In this document: positions 36,067 to 46,000 of the stretch, in pieces
Layout: each line of letters starts with the position of its first letter
How positions within the stretch are numbered: the stretch's first letter is position 1
Source: Ianthella basta
Lineage: Eukaryota > Porifera > Demospongiae > Verongiida > Ianthellidae
Direction of reading: 5' to 3'
Assembly (NCBI GenBank): GCA_964019415.1
Contig: OZ025877.1
Location: forward strand, 5,611,742-5,675,741
Length of the DNA stretch: 64,000 bases
Made by a program: the position numbers and the translations under genes
The notes under the pieces: generated by a model
Told to the model about the DNA's origin: nothing
Databases searched by the model: none
What the model saw: the letters and a program-made list of their open reading frames with translations, nothing else

Positions 36067-36479
36067 TTTCAATGACACTCATTTTTGCATGTAGGTGCAC
36101 CCTAGTGCACCAGTTACTAATTGCTAGCCTGCATGATTTATTGTTAGGATTTTAGTTGTTTCAATTATTTATTATTATTAAGTGTTTCTGGTTTGAAAGA
36201 GAAAAAAATCACATACATACATATTTGACGTCTCTTTCCATTGTTTTTGTGCTCCAACCGTCAGATTTCACAGACACTCGTGGCATGCATGTGCATCAGC
36301 CTGTGCATAGGTTTATGTCCTTCCAAGATGCTGGGGGGCTGCAGAATGCTTAGTTTTACCATTTGTAATAAACTCTTTTTTGACGTGTTCACATATGAAC
36401 GACTAACTGATGCTCACACCGATGTAGCACAAACAGAAGTTGCTGTTTACTGAACACAAAGGTTAATAATCGCTTTACT

Positions 36480-37350
36480 GCTCTAAAAGACGTCCAAAAT
36501 GTGTCCTGAATATACATGCACAGTAGCATGTTCTTTACTTTACCGTATTGATGCTTGGGTATATTGGAGAAATGTAAATTCACCAGTGAAGCACACCCTT
36601 CCCACCCTTGGCACACCTCGTTGAAGCTTCCTGTCCAATAGTATCTTTGCAGAATGCGTTTTTGGGTCTTTTGGATGCCCAGATGGCCAGTCATAGGGAC
36701 ACTGTGACTTGGTTGCAAAACGACTCCACGGCAAGATTGAGACAGAAACAGCTGTTCATCACTCTGCACTTACCTTGGTGAGACCTTCAGGTTGCCAATA
36801 TCAATGCAACAACCATCCCTGTAGAAATATAAACTTGATTGCTCATCTCCTCCAGCTGGCTGTGCTGGGACACCTCTCTGGCCTTGACCAGGTATGACTC
36901 TTACATCTTGTGACCAGTGCAAAACCAGGTCTCTTTGCTAACATCATAGCAATGCTAAACTGCAGCCTTCACCTCATCATAGGATGCTGCTATGTGCCCA
37001 CTTCACTCAGCATAGGTAGCCAATGCCTTGCCCTTAGAAGCCTGGCTAACTGTGTAGCCCAGATATGCCAACAGGATCCTGTAGCAGTTGACAAAGACCT
37101 CCAGGTCGAAACGTCGTGCATTTGATTTATCCTCACCAGTTGTGTCTTGCTCAAGAGTTGCGTATCAGTATATCATCAATGCAACTATGAGCCTCAACAG
37201 TATCATAGCCCAGATATCACCTGTCCTTCCCGGAGGCAGATGAACTGGCGCTCTCTCAACAGGTGTCTTGTGCCATGCATGCCTGGCACAAGACCTGGCA
37301 TGCCTGCATGGTGATAAATCCCATACATGTACACTGCAGGCAGAGTGAAC
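36480..37350 (-). mobile_element. Ty3/gypsy integrase relic, minus strand
   Basis: A zinc-binding integrase N-terminus is readable at about 36590-36780 (MTGHLGIQKTQKRILQRYYW). Fainter pol-like text extends to about 37350. It is short, broken in several places, and without visible LTRs. Family is inferred from the H-x-G-x2-K-T motif only. Confidence 0.55.
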
Positions 37351-37617
37351 CATGAACTTTATATGATCACGGCTATTTGGTATCTGCTATAATACGCACA
37401 TGTTGCTGCGAACTATTCCTTTATTTCTCGCCAAATGGCCTCACTATGAAGTAGGATTAAAGGTAGACGGGAAGTAGTATAATGAGAAGCTTCAAAGGTG
37501 CCAGAGAGTTCCTCTATTGGGCTTCCGCATTGTCATCGGTTGCCAGTGACGCAGACATTGTCAAGAGGAGACGGGGGACTATTCTGATTTGATAAGAGAA
37601 CAGTTTTTGGATCTACG

Positions 37618-37785
37618 TTACTTAAATGCCACCCAATCAGTGTCTGCGAGAATTTAGACCACTCAGCACTCAGCTCTAAATCCTGCAGACACCTCTTGGG
37701 AGGCATTTAACTGTGATACAATGCATATACAGCACTTACCCTCAGGCGCTTTGCGCTCGAGGGTGAGTGCTGTATATGCATCATA
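37618..37785. repeat. Two adjacent palindromes
   Basis: 37618-37716: 'aaatgccacccaatcagtgtctgcgagaatttagacc' pairs with 'ctctaaatcctgcagacacctcttgggaggcattt', a relative of the palindromes at 7424 and 28112. 37713-37785: 'gatacaatgcatatacagca' and the following 'cttaccctc' form a 29-bp near-perfect stem with 'gagggtgagtgctgtatatg' and 'catcatatc', around a 14-base loop. Confidence 0.65.
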
Positions 37786-37789
37786 TCGC

Positions 37790-38420
37790 ACACTAAGTGG
37801 TCTATAACTATTAAGGAATTTGCGGGTAATTTTGGAAACACTTTGACTTTTCTTACTCGTGCAAACGATTGCAACGAATTCTTCAAAAACGCTTGCTATC
37901 AAGGTGAAGTACTAACTCTTACCTGTACTCTGATAGCAAACCGTTCACACCAAGGTTGACCTGCCGTCTGGAGAGCCCTTTGAACGGAATCACTGGTAAA
38001 CACCTGGGGCAGATAACTTTGGAAAATGGCCGTTTGGAGTCGTTTCTTTTGTTGGAAGAAGGGTAGGTGCCGTCCCAACACCGTTATTATGTTTGCTGTG
38101 TATGGATCGTGATATTTACTGTACAAAATTGTATTTATTGTTTTTAAAGTCAAGTCAAAGTCACTTGCTACGCTTGGAGTGAACTGCAGTCAATGAATAT
38201 TAATGATGTTATTTTCATACGACGAATTCGTTCCGTTCAGCTAGCAGATCGCGAAGTACTTAAAATTCTCGAAATTACCCACTTCCCGAAATTACCTGCA
38301 TTTACCTTACTTGACACTCGTTTCACAAGTCCTATTATTGATAGTCCCCATTCTCCTTCATTCAGGCTTTCATTCTAGCAGTTTTGGATATCTACATGAT
38401 GCCAACATCTAAGCTGTCGG
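37790..38420. other. No supported feature
   Basis: Short ORFs on both strands. Nothing recognised. Confidence 0.35.
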
Positions 38421-38429
38421 AGTCATTTC

Positions 38430-39007
38430 AGTTGCTACAGGTATTGTAAGCATGCTCAAAGTTATCTGTGGTGTTTGTATGTAGTAGTCTGAGAGCCAGA
38501 AATGGATTTTGTTTTATTTCCTGATGTAAGGCGTATTGATTTATGAGGGAGGGATTTAACCAGTATTTCAGATAGTCAGACCCCAGGGCAGAGCTAAGAT
38601 GATGATCCTGCAGATACTGTATATTAATGTGGCAACTAAATTGTATACACAAGTTTGAGCTAGATACCAGTACATACCTCTCGTCTGACTATCAAAGTGC
38701 TGTCCGTTGCCAAAATGTGTGTAACAGTAATAAGTCTGGTAACAGAAATCCAAGGCAGGACTTCGGAGTAAAGTGATGTAGTTCTGTCATACTTGTTGTG
38801 TGATAAAGCCGTACATAAAAATGAAAACTGTGTTTCACGTGGTATTTGACTATTATTTCAACTTACATTGGACACTGGGCTCTTAGTTTGGCCAATGTGA
38901 GTTAAAACTTTGTGAATGAATGCTTTTGGTGGTTGGTAGACACTTTCATCCCATTCAAATGAGGCGATGAGTTTCTGTGCTACTGAAATACTTGGTGGTG
39001 AAAGTGC
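38430..39007 (-). CDS. Unidentified minus-strand gene, two candidate exons
   Basis: Exon 39007-38867 reads ALSPPSISVAQKLIASFEWD then ESVYQPPKAFIHKVLTHIGQ and TKSPVSN (47 codons). It has ...cattacag before it and gtaagttg after it, both strong sites. A second open stretch from 38607 down starts after ...tatctgcag and continues in the same phase: DHHLSSALGSDYLKYWLNPS then LINQYALHQEIKQNPFLALR. It runs to a stop near 38428, so it may be the last exon. I do not recognise the protein. Its composition and splice sites look genuine. It lies tail-first beside the plus-strand DEP exon. Confidence 0.4.
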
Positions 39008-39324
39008 CTGTAATGAACAAGGTAATGTCAGACTGTTTTGATAGGGAAAACAAATGTGTGCTGTATTGCCACATTCTCTGTAAATGTGGGTATAGCTATA
39101 ATTGATAGAGCTAATGTTTTTAGCATGGTGACTAGAGGGTTGCAGTATTTCTGCCATACATGATATGTGGATGGATTTGATGTAGCCTTGGCAAGAAGTA
39201 ATGTCTGTCACACATGTTACCTTTGTACTGTACTTTGGAACTACTAGCATGTGTAACTTGCATAAGTGCAAATGAGTGCATCGATGTGCTTGCAATCGAG
39301 TGTATTCCTTTTGATAATCTACAG

Positions 39325-39849
39325 GATTCTGAAGATGGCAATAATGCAGGTGATACCTTCTTGAGTGTGTTAAAATCCCGCCTTCATTCGGTGCGAAAGT
39401 CTTTTACAGGGCAGGAATTTGTGACTGCTGCTGAAGCATTGTATGGGTCTAATCAGACACCTAGCTCATTTGCCGACCAATTTGGCATTCATGTGCAGAA
39501 TGATCCTAGTGAATTAGGGAGGCAGCTTATACAGAATGGAGTTGTTGGACTGGTCCAAGATTCTCAATTACCAGATTCAAATTTTTTGAATAGCCTCTAT
39601 CGTTTCCGTGAGCTGGAAGATGTGCCCCCTGCAGGCTCATCTAATTTCCAACTTTTTAAAGTGTGTTGCAGTGTCAGAACTCTACTACATGGAGAAGATG
39701 ATCATACACCTATGACCTACCAAGTAGCAAGAGTCCAAACGTTGACTTTGATGTCCTCTGCGTTAATGAAGCGTGGCATTACAAATGGAAGGATTGCTGG
39801 CTGGCATTCCATTACTGATCATCCCTGGAACTGCCTAATACGTTTCTAA
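39325..39849 (+). CDS. DEP-domain protein, last exon (partial)
   Basis: The exon opens after 'aatctacag' with DSEDGNNAGDTFLSVLKSRL and stays open to a stop at 39847-39849 (174 codons). Residues about 22-90 of the exon look like a DEP domain: RKSFTGQEFVTAAEALYG, then ELGRQLIQNGVVGLVQD, then an aromatic end NSLYRFRE. DEP domains (about 80 residues) bring signalling proteins to membranes or receptors. The remaining text (LLHGEDDHTPMTYQVARV...) has no obvious domain. Upstream exons were not found. The family is assigned by pattern only; the parent protein is unknown. Confidence 0.5.
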   Translation, partial: DSEDGNNAGDTFLSVLKSRLHSVRKSFTGQEFVTAAEALYGSNQTPSSFADQFGIHVQNDPSELGRQLIQNGVVGLVQDSQLPDSNFLNSLYRFRELEDVPPAGSSNFQLFKVCCSVRTLLHGEDDHTPMTYQVARVQTLTLMSSALMKRGITNGRIAGWHSITDHPWNCLIRF

Positions 39850-40400
39850 TTGATAACTGTTTACCCTACCTATTAAACTGCCTGACAATGCATTACTGTA
39901 TTTTATGTAAGTTTTTAGGAAAAGCTGCGGATATAGTGGTATGCACTGTGTACCTTACATGTGTGTGTGTATCTTGCGTATTGAGATCTGCAGCAACCTC
40001 GTTCCTTCTTACCTACCTTGTAATATGACATGTAGGTGAGCTGCTTGAGCACAATATATGGTGGGTGTGTTGGTAAGGATTGGGACTTCAGATGCACAAT
40101 GTCTGTTGCTTAACAGAGCATCAGCATTGTTGGGGGGCTCATAGCTCTCTGATACAAAGGGACACTCTTAAAGCGGGCAGCAGAACAGTCGCACCGGTAC
40201 GATGTTGTACAATGGATGGGCTGTCTTTGCATGTTAGTCATTATGCCAGGAAAACGTCGAGAGACGCGCTACAAGCAGTTAACCGAAACAAGTGTATACC
40301 AAAATCGTACGCAATGTAAGACATAAACAAAGCTTTTAACCTAAAGGCACATTGCCCACTACCAACTCCACTGTTCTGTTAAGAATTTGTGGCGATTTTG
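39850..40400. other. No supported feature
   Basis: Spacer between the DEP exon and the left end of the RAG1-like transposon. No repeat or ORF of note. Confidence 0.4.
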
Positions 40401-40404
40401 CCTG

Positions 40405-40878
40405 CAATCAAGAGGGAAAAGGCTAAAACGCCTTGGGCCCTTCCTTCCATCGGCCAGTCCGGTTCCGGTTCCCAGTTTCCACGTATAAACTAAGTTGCCA
40501 ACTCGTAACAGCCGTGTGTATCCCCAATGTAAAATATGGCAACTTAGTTTTGATTTGGGAACTGGGCTTGAATTGACGCGCTAGATCGTGCGCAGCACGC
40601 AGGAAACACTTTTGGCTTTTTCTCTGCAAGTACAGAGGTAATGGGAAATCAGCATTTTGCGAAGGTTGACAGAACAGTAAGTAAACTGTTGTTTGTCGGA
40701 AAGGCTAGCTTTGTATTCTTTTAACAGCAAAATCAGGGTGTATAGGTCGCGGGCTTAAACTGAGTGTAGCGGATGCCTCCGAGTTTTGCCACTAACGTGC
40801 TATGGTTCAGAAGAAAGCCCAAGAGTCACTCAGTACGAGAATGTATTGACTGTTCTGCTGGCTTTTTCCTGGACTCGT
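40405..40878 (+). repeat. Left composite terminal inverted repeat
   Basis: It starts near TCAAGAGGGAAAAGGCTAAA. It contains a palindromic core, AAACTAAGTTGCC at about 40487 paired with GGCAACTTAGTTTT near 40537, enclosing 'aacagccgtg'. It ends with the conserved inner block 'gcttaaactgagtgtagcgg ... ggctttttcctggactc'. The inner block is the best preserved, which may mark transposase binding or recent gene conversion. Confidence 0.75.
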
Positions 40879-41006
40879 CTCTGAGCGCTTGTATTGAGGC
40901 TACATTGTACCATACACACTGTGTGCATGCATGCTAATATATTATGTTTTACAGGCATCACAGTTAATAAATTGAGCAGCTAGTTATTGTGTTAAATGGT
41001 GTGTTC

Positions 41007-41691
41007 TCACTTCTTCTTAGAATATGCTATCATTAAGTCATCATCAAGTTTGACCAGTTCTGCCTGCAGCTTCTTCAGTGCACTTTTTTTGATCTTATAC
41101 ACCTTCCGTACAAATCCCGGAATGAGGGCAGCATTTCGGCCATAAGGCTGGGCTTGTGGGAAGTCCTCGAGTTTTGTATTGGGTCCTGCCTCCCACTCTT
41201 CCTTGTACGCATAGTTGTCATCTGCCTCATCTGTGTCTGTGTCGGCGCTATGCCATACTTCATCAGCATCTGCACAAATGAATTGCATGTGTATAGCTAA
41301 CAATGAAGTATATTGTCTTTTGTTGGAATATCTTGGCCTCTCTCACCTTGGAGACTGCCAGGGTCTAGCTTGCTGCTACTGCTACTCCTAACAGGGCCTG
41401 CATATAATGATATTGGAGACATGGTTAGACATGTTTTAAACACATGCAAACACATGTACACTTACTGTCGAAATCAAAAGCGATTGATTTAATGTGGTGC
41501 TTTTGAGGGGTTGCTGCTATCCACTCTTCATCCTTTATCTTTGCAACTGGTGTGTCAGGAACACATGTAATCTCTGTTTCTTTTTCTACTATCTGTATAG
41601 ACATGCCAATCACAACAAAACAACATAATTTAACAGTGCTATAGTATAATTCTGATAATTTATTTTCCTTTACCTTTTTCTCTGTCTCCAT
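41007..41691 (-). CDS. 152-residue acidic accessory protein of the RAG1-like transposon
   Basis: Four exons on the minus strand: 41691-41674 (METEKK), 41592-41466, 41397-41347 and 41269-41007. All have GT...AG borders and total 459 nt, in phase to a TGA. The protein reads IVEKETEITCVPDTPVAKIK, DEEWIAATPQKHHIKSIAF, SPVRSSSSSKLDPG, DADEVWHSADTDTDEADD, YKEEWEAGPNTKLEDFPQAQ, and ends in a Lys-rich helix (KIKKSALKKLQAELVKLDDD). An acidic E-x-W motif occurs three times (DEEW, DEVW, KEEW). There is no kelch repeat, PHD finger, membrane segment or catalytic motif, so it is not an evident RAG2. Start chosen as the only ATG before the first intron. It is divergent from the transposase gene across about 1.3 kb. 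Role unknown; a binding partner or regulator of the transposase is an inference from location. Confidence 0.75.
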
Positions 41692-41749
41692 CTTTGCTCT
41701 CAGAATGCATACAGTTAAAGCAGAGCTTGAATCCCTACAGAAGCTTTTA

Positions 41750-42225
41750 AAGGTATGGTAGCCCAGATATTATGGACTATTTCCTGTGCTACTTCCTGAC
41801 ACTGATATATTTGCTGACACACCCACACACAGACACCCCACACACACGTACACACACATACACACATGTACACACACACACACACTCACACACACACACA
41901 ACACACACAGGGACGTACACATGAATGGACATTCCCTGAGTTATACATCCATAGTTGTAGGCATACATGAGTATGCATAAATGCTTACACATCGACCACT
42001 CTCATAATCACGTTTGGCCAGTTGGGCCTGCTTTTTCTTCAGTGCATTTTTTGATTTTATGTAGCTACTCTCTGTACAAATCCAGGATTGAGGGTAGCAT
42101 CTTGGTCATAAGGCTAGGCTTGTGGGAGGTGATCCAATTTGCTGCAGCAGTGTTTCAAGGTATGATAGCTCAGATTATATTATGGAGTATTTCCTTTGCT
42201 ACTTTCTGACACTGATATATTTGCT

Positions 42226-42296
<71 letters not shown>

Positions 42297-42400
42297 ACAC
42301 GATGCACACGCAGGCACATGCATGTACACATGGACATTCCCTGAGTTATGCTTTTCATCCACAGTTGTATGTATACACAAGCATGCATAATATAATTATA
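41750..42400. repeat. Local duplication with (AC)n tracts and a decayed copy of the accessory last exon
   Basis: Segment 41750-41985 (gtatggtagcccag ... ctgacactgatatatttgct, (AC)n, tggacattccctgagttat) recurs at 42157-42390. Between them 42009-42135 ('tgcctgctttttcttcagtgca ... aaggctaggcttgtgggagg') matches the last exon of the accessory gene (41038-41170) with substitutions and small indels. The (AC)n tracts lie at about 41815-41905 and 42227-42300. Confidence 0.75.
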
Positions 42401-42982
42401 CTTATATGTCACTCTTGCATACGTAGTATGCATGCACACAGAGGTATTACTATTTTATATGCTACCCATTACATTCCATAGGATTGGTGCTTGCTTGGCG
42501 CTTATGCATGCACTTTGCAGAAATGACCCATGTTGACCTGTCCATGCATGGGCATTCCTTTGAGAGTAGGAATGATAACTGTGTATTATCATTATGTCAC
42601 GTGCATCAATCCATCTTTACTTGTGCAGTAAATGACTAAATAATATTTTTTGGACTTTATAACATCACTTGGAATCAAATTATATACATAATATTGTATA
42701 ATTATCATAATGCATCAGTGATTCATGAATACAATATACGTATATAGTGAATGATATTAATATTGCAGCATCCATCATAATAATAATACAAAACAACACA
42801 TCCTATATAATAATACTATAATGCAGTGCATGCCTGTCTAAAACTGCAATGCATGATACAAGAATACAGTCCATAAAGTCAATTTACATACAACAGCCCA
42901 ATTAATTGCATAATCAAGTTTCTGATCTTTGAGGTCTTCCTGAGTGCAGCTAGCTAGCGCTGTACTAAACATCCTGCAGTGA

Positions 42983-42990
42983 TATATAAG
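42983..42990 (+). promoter_or_regulatory. TATA box for the RAG1-like gene
   Basis: TATATAAG lies 34 bases before the start codon at 43024, so transcription would begin just upstream of the ATG. The start context GGCCATGG has purine at -3 absent but G at +4. The position decides this as the natural start. Confidence 0.5.
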
Positions 42991-43023
42991 AGGACAGACA
43001 CTTCCTTTGTGCAGTAGTTGGCC

Positions 43024-46000
43024 ATGGATCAGCACAGAGACAACCTCCTGCATCTTTGCAGAATTTGTGGGCAGCGCTTTGGCAGAGACCGAATGAGAGT
43101 CACGTACTTTACACAGGAATATGCTGAAAGGCTGGAGTCATCACTGATGGTGAACGTGAACCTAGACAAAGAGGACACACACCCAAGAAAGTTTTGTAAC
43201 ACTTGCTACCGGGCCATGACAAGGTAAGAGGGCACAATTACACAGTATACGGTGAAATTTCAAAATTAAAATAGTTCTGAACCAGCCGTCATTATGGCAT
43301 CATCAACTTTCTGCATAGTCATGAAGAGGCAAAAAGGAAAGGCAACTACAGAAAGATCAGCATAACAGTGGTAGAGTGGACACCCCACAGCAACGACTGT
43401 CAGACATGCAGGTAAACAGTCTAATGAACTATATACATGAGACATAACCATAACCACATACATAATCACTTATGTTCTTGCACTCACATGCAGCCTCTCT
43501 TCAAATCAGCTGAAAGGGGGTAGACCCAGAAAAACGTGTAAAGGAAGGGGGTGTGCGTCTCAAGATACAAATGTTGCGGGGCTGATAAGCTTTATATCAG
43601 AATTGAGCAGCAATATTCCATCCCTGAAGCCACAAGAGATGGACTATCTCGACACAGATTTCCTCCTGCCACCACCACCACCAATCACCATCGCATCTGT
43701 GACCTGTCCAATTTGCCTGGCAGTACTAGAAGTGCCGATATCACTGTCATGTGGGCACACAGTGTGCAGAGATTGCCTAGTGAAAGCCTTTCATTACACG
43801 CCTACTCACCCCAGATGCCCATGCTGTTCCACTGCCATTGGGAGCACAGCTGACATCAGACAGCCACCAGATCTACTTCTGGAGGCGATTCATTCACTTA
43901 GTATGAAGTGCTGTAAGCCGCAGTGTGAAGCCATTGTCAACCTACGGAGTTTGAGGCAGCACTATGAAGCACCACATACACCATCTTTAGTACACTCCCC
44001 TCCACCCTTCGAATGTCCCCAACTGCCTGCACCAGATGTACCATCAACACCATCAGCTGTAAGTCTACGGCAAGTGCTGAATGCTCCAGAAGACAAAACT
44101 CCAAACAGAATGGAAGTGAGGGCTGCAACTCATCTTGTGAAGAGGATGATGCGCTCATCCAGTGAGTGTGCCCAAGGCAGCAGCTTGCGACTGCCCACTG
44201 GAGGCCAGGTTAGTATTTGTGATGTGGAGAAACAACAGTTGCACAAACAATTATTTCATGTAGCTATATACTTTCATCACCCCAATAATTCTTTAGCCAC
44301 TGTGCTTCAGACGAACTGTGGTTGCACGAGTTTCAAGTGAGGATGCCAGTTATAGCTCAGTTGCAGCGCGGGCCCGCTTTATGCATTTCACAAGAGCAGC
44401 TATATCAGGTGGAGGTGATCAAGCTACTGCAACTCAACTTGCTGCTGAGCTGCAACATAGTTCAAGGGAACAGAGACAGCTGGCATTGCAAGAAGCTGGC
44501 ATATTCAACTCTTGTAGTTTGTCAGCAGAGGGATGTCTGGCCATGAAATCAGCTCTAGCTATACCATGGCATAGACTGAGACATGTTCGTCGGTAAGAAT
44601 ATAGTTTTCCTTTCCTCTTCACTAACATGAGTCATTACATTGAATGTAAAAGAAATACAACCCAGCACTCTAAATTACAATGTCATTTCACTCGGCATGA
44701 CGGTGTTAATTGTTGCATTATATGTATTATCTAGTGCTTTTAATTTCAAATTACTATAGGTGGTTATCACAGTGGGGGGTGAAGCTGGCATCTGAGAAGG
44801 CCATGAGGCAAACAGCTAGGCAGTGGACCATTGACAGCATAGGAGTTGAGATGATGCCCTTTACATTTCCAGTGCAGGAGGGGCAAGAAGTACGCAGCGC
44901 TCCTTGTGTCTATGCACTGGACCTCACAGCTTGTGTGATGACCCATTTGGAGGAGCTTTTCCAGTAAGTATAGCAAGCAGAACTATATGAGAACTCGGCC
45001 TGTGGCAATGCAGACCACACACATAAGTACTGCAGAATTTCATTTGTAATATTTGGTTATTAAACAGTACCCAGGCCTTAACATGGCATGACAGTGGCAT
45101 CCCAGAAGATGAGGTTTGGGTTAAGCTGGGTGGGGACAAAGGAGGAGGCTCTTTCAAGATGTCCTACCAGGTAAATTACACATAAAGGTATCATGAATTA
45201 CAAGTAACAGACTAAAACTAGAAATACAGCAACTTCATGTAATGCCATATTGTCACAAAATAACACTGGGTCTCAAACTGAACAGTAGTCAGTTAATACA
45301 ACATGCAAATGTTTGGTTAGCTGTGAACAAAGCATGCATATATCATGGCCGTATTCATACAATTCATAAATACTGCATGTTAACCATTCCTAATGCAATA
45401 GATTGCCAACACTGAGAATCCCAACTCTGCTAAGAAAACACGAGTATTCTGCTGGTACAAGGCTGGAGACACACGGAGCAACCTTTGTATTGCTCTAGAG
45501 CAATACAGGCAGCAGGTGGAAACACTTTCCACTGCATTGTGGCAGTAAGTATAGCAACATTTATGAGCATGCAAGGAAAATGCAAATTTATACAGTTTGC
45601 AAGCTAAGTATAATATGTTCCTATTATGCAGCAACAAAGTTATCCGCATGTTTGTGTTCGGCGACTATGAGTTCCTGTGTCGCTTATATGGCATCTCTGG
45701 GCACAGCGGTAAGATTCTAAAACTTCCAAATTTATGTAACTATAGGATACACATTGTCAGTCACTTACTGACATGAAATCCTTTTAACATGTCTGAAAAT
45801 AGGACGATTCTGCTGTCTGTGGTGCCACATAACACAGGAGGAGCTAGCAGTACCACGTGAGACTAGAGGGGTGAAACCACCTAGGACACTGGCCACTCTG
45901 CACTCAGATTTGCAGAGGTTTGAGGGAGCTGGGGCAATCTTAAGAGATGCAAAGTATTACAACAATGTAATTGCCCCACCCCTCATTGAAGTTCCCATTG

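Larger units (their letters stand above)
33060..36200 (+). mobile_element. Near full-length non-LTR retrotransposon with C-terminal restriction-like endonuclease
   Basis: Order of parts: an N-terminal Cys/His finger at about 33160-33330 (CAPCSVCH ... LFRTHGPVTNRCPGS); a linker with DEVSKAIRSFPCTSAAGPDG; reverse transcriptase 33900-35300 (LDFRNAFNSLRRD, GVQQGDPLGPLLFSLA, FYLDNGTLGG); a CCHC-like knuckle near 35500 (CQQCGTPVDCLGTHRLHC); and an endonuclease near 35670-35760 (KRPDGATVMQ ... LVWDATCPD). Single-ORF elements with this order belong to the R2/NeSL/CRE-type lineages, which often choose specific sites. The copy is dead: a TAG at 34131-34133 interrupts LALGK/DGGVRPIAVG, frames shift near 33500-33740, 35300-35470 and 35750-35830, and the catalytic YxDD reads YLDN. 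The 3' end is approximate. Confidence 0.82.

Noticed and set aside
41007-41691. RAG2 identity for the small minus-strand gene
   Set aside because: No kelch repeats or PHD finger, and only 152 residues; location alone does not justify the name.
42170-42481. Long Thr/His and Cys/Val ORFs
   Set aside because: Both are translations of the (AC)n tract.
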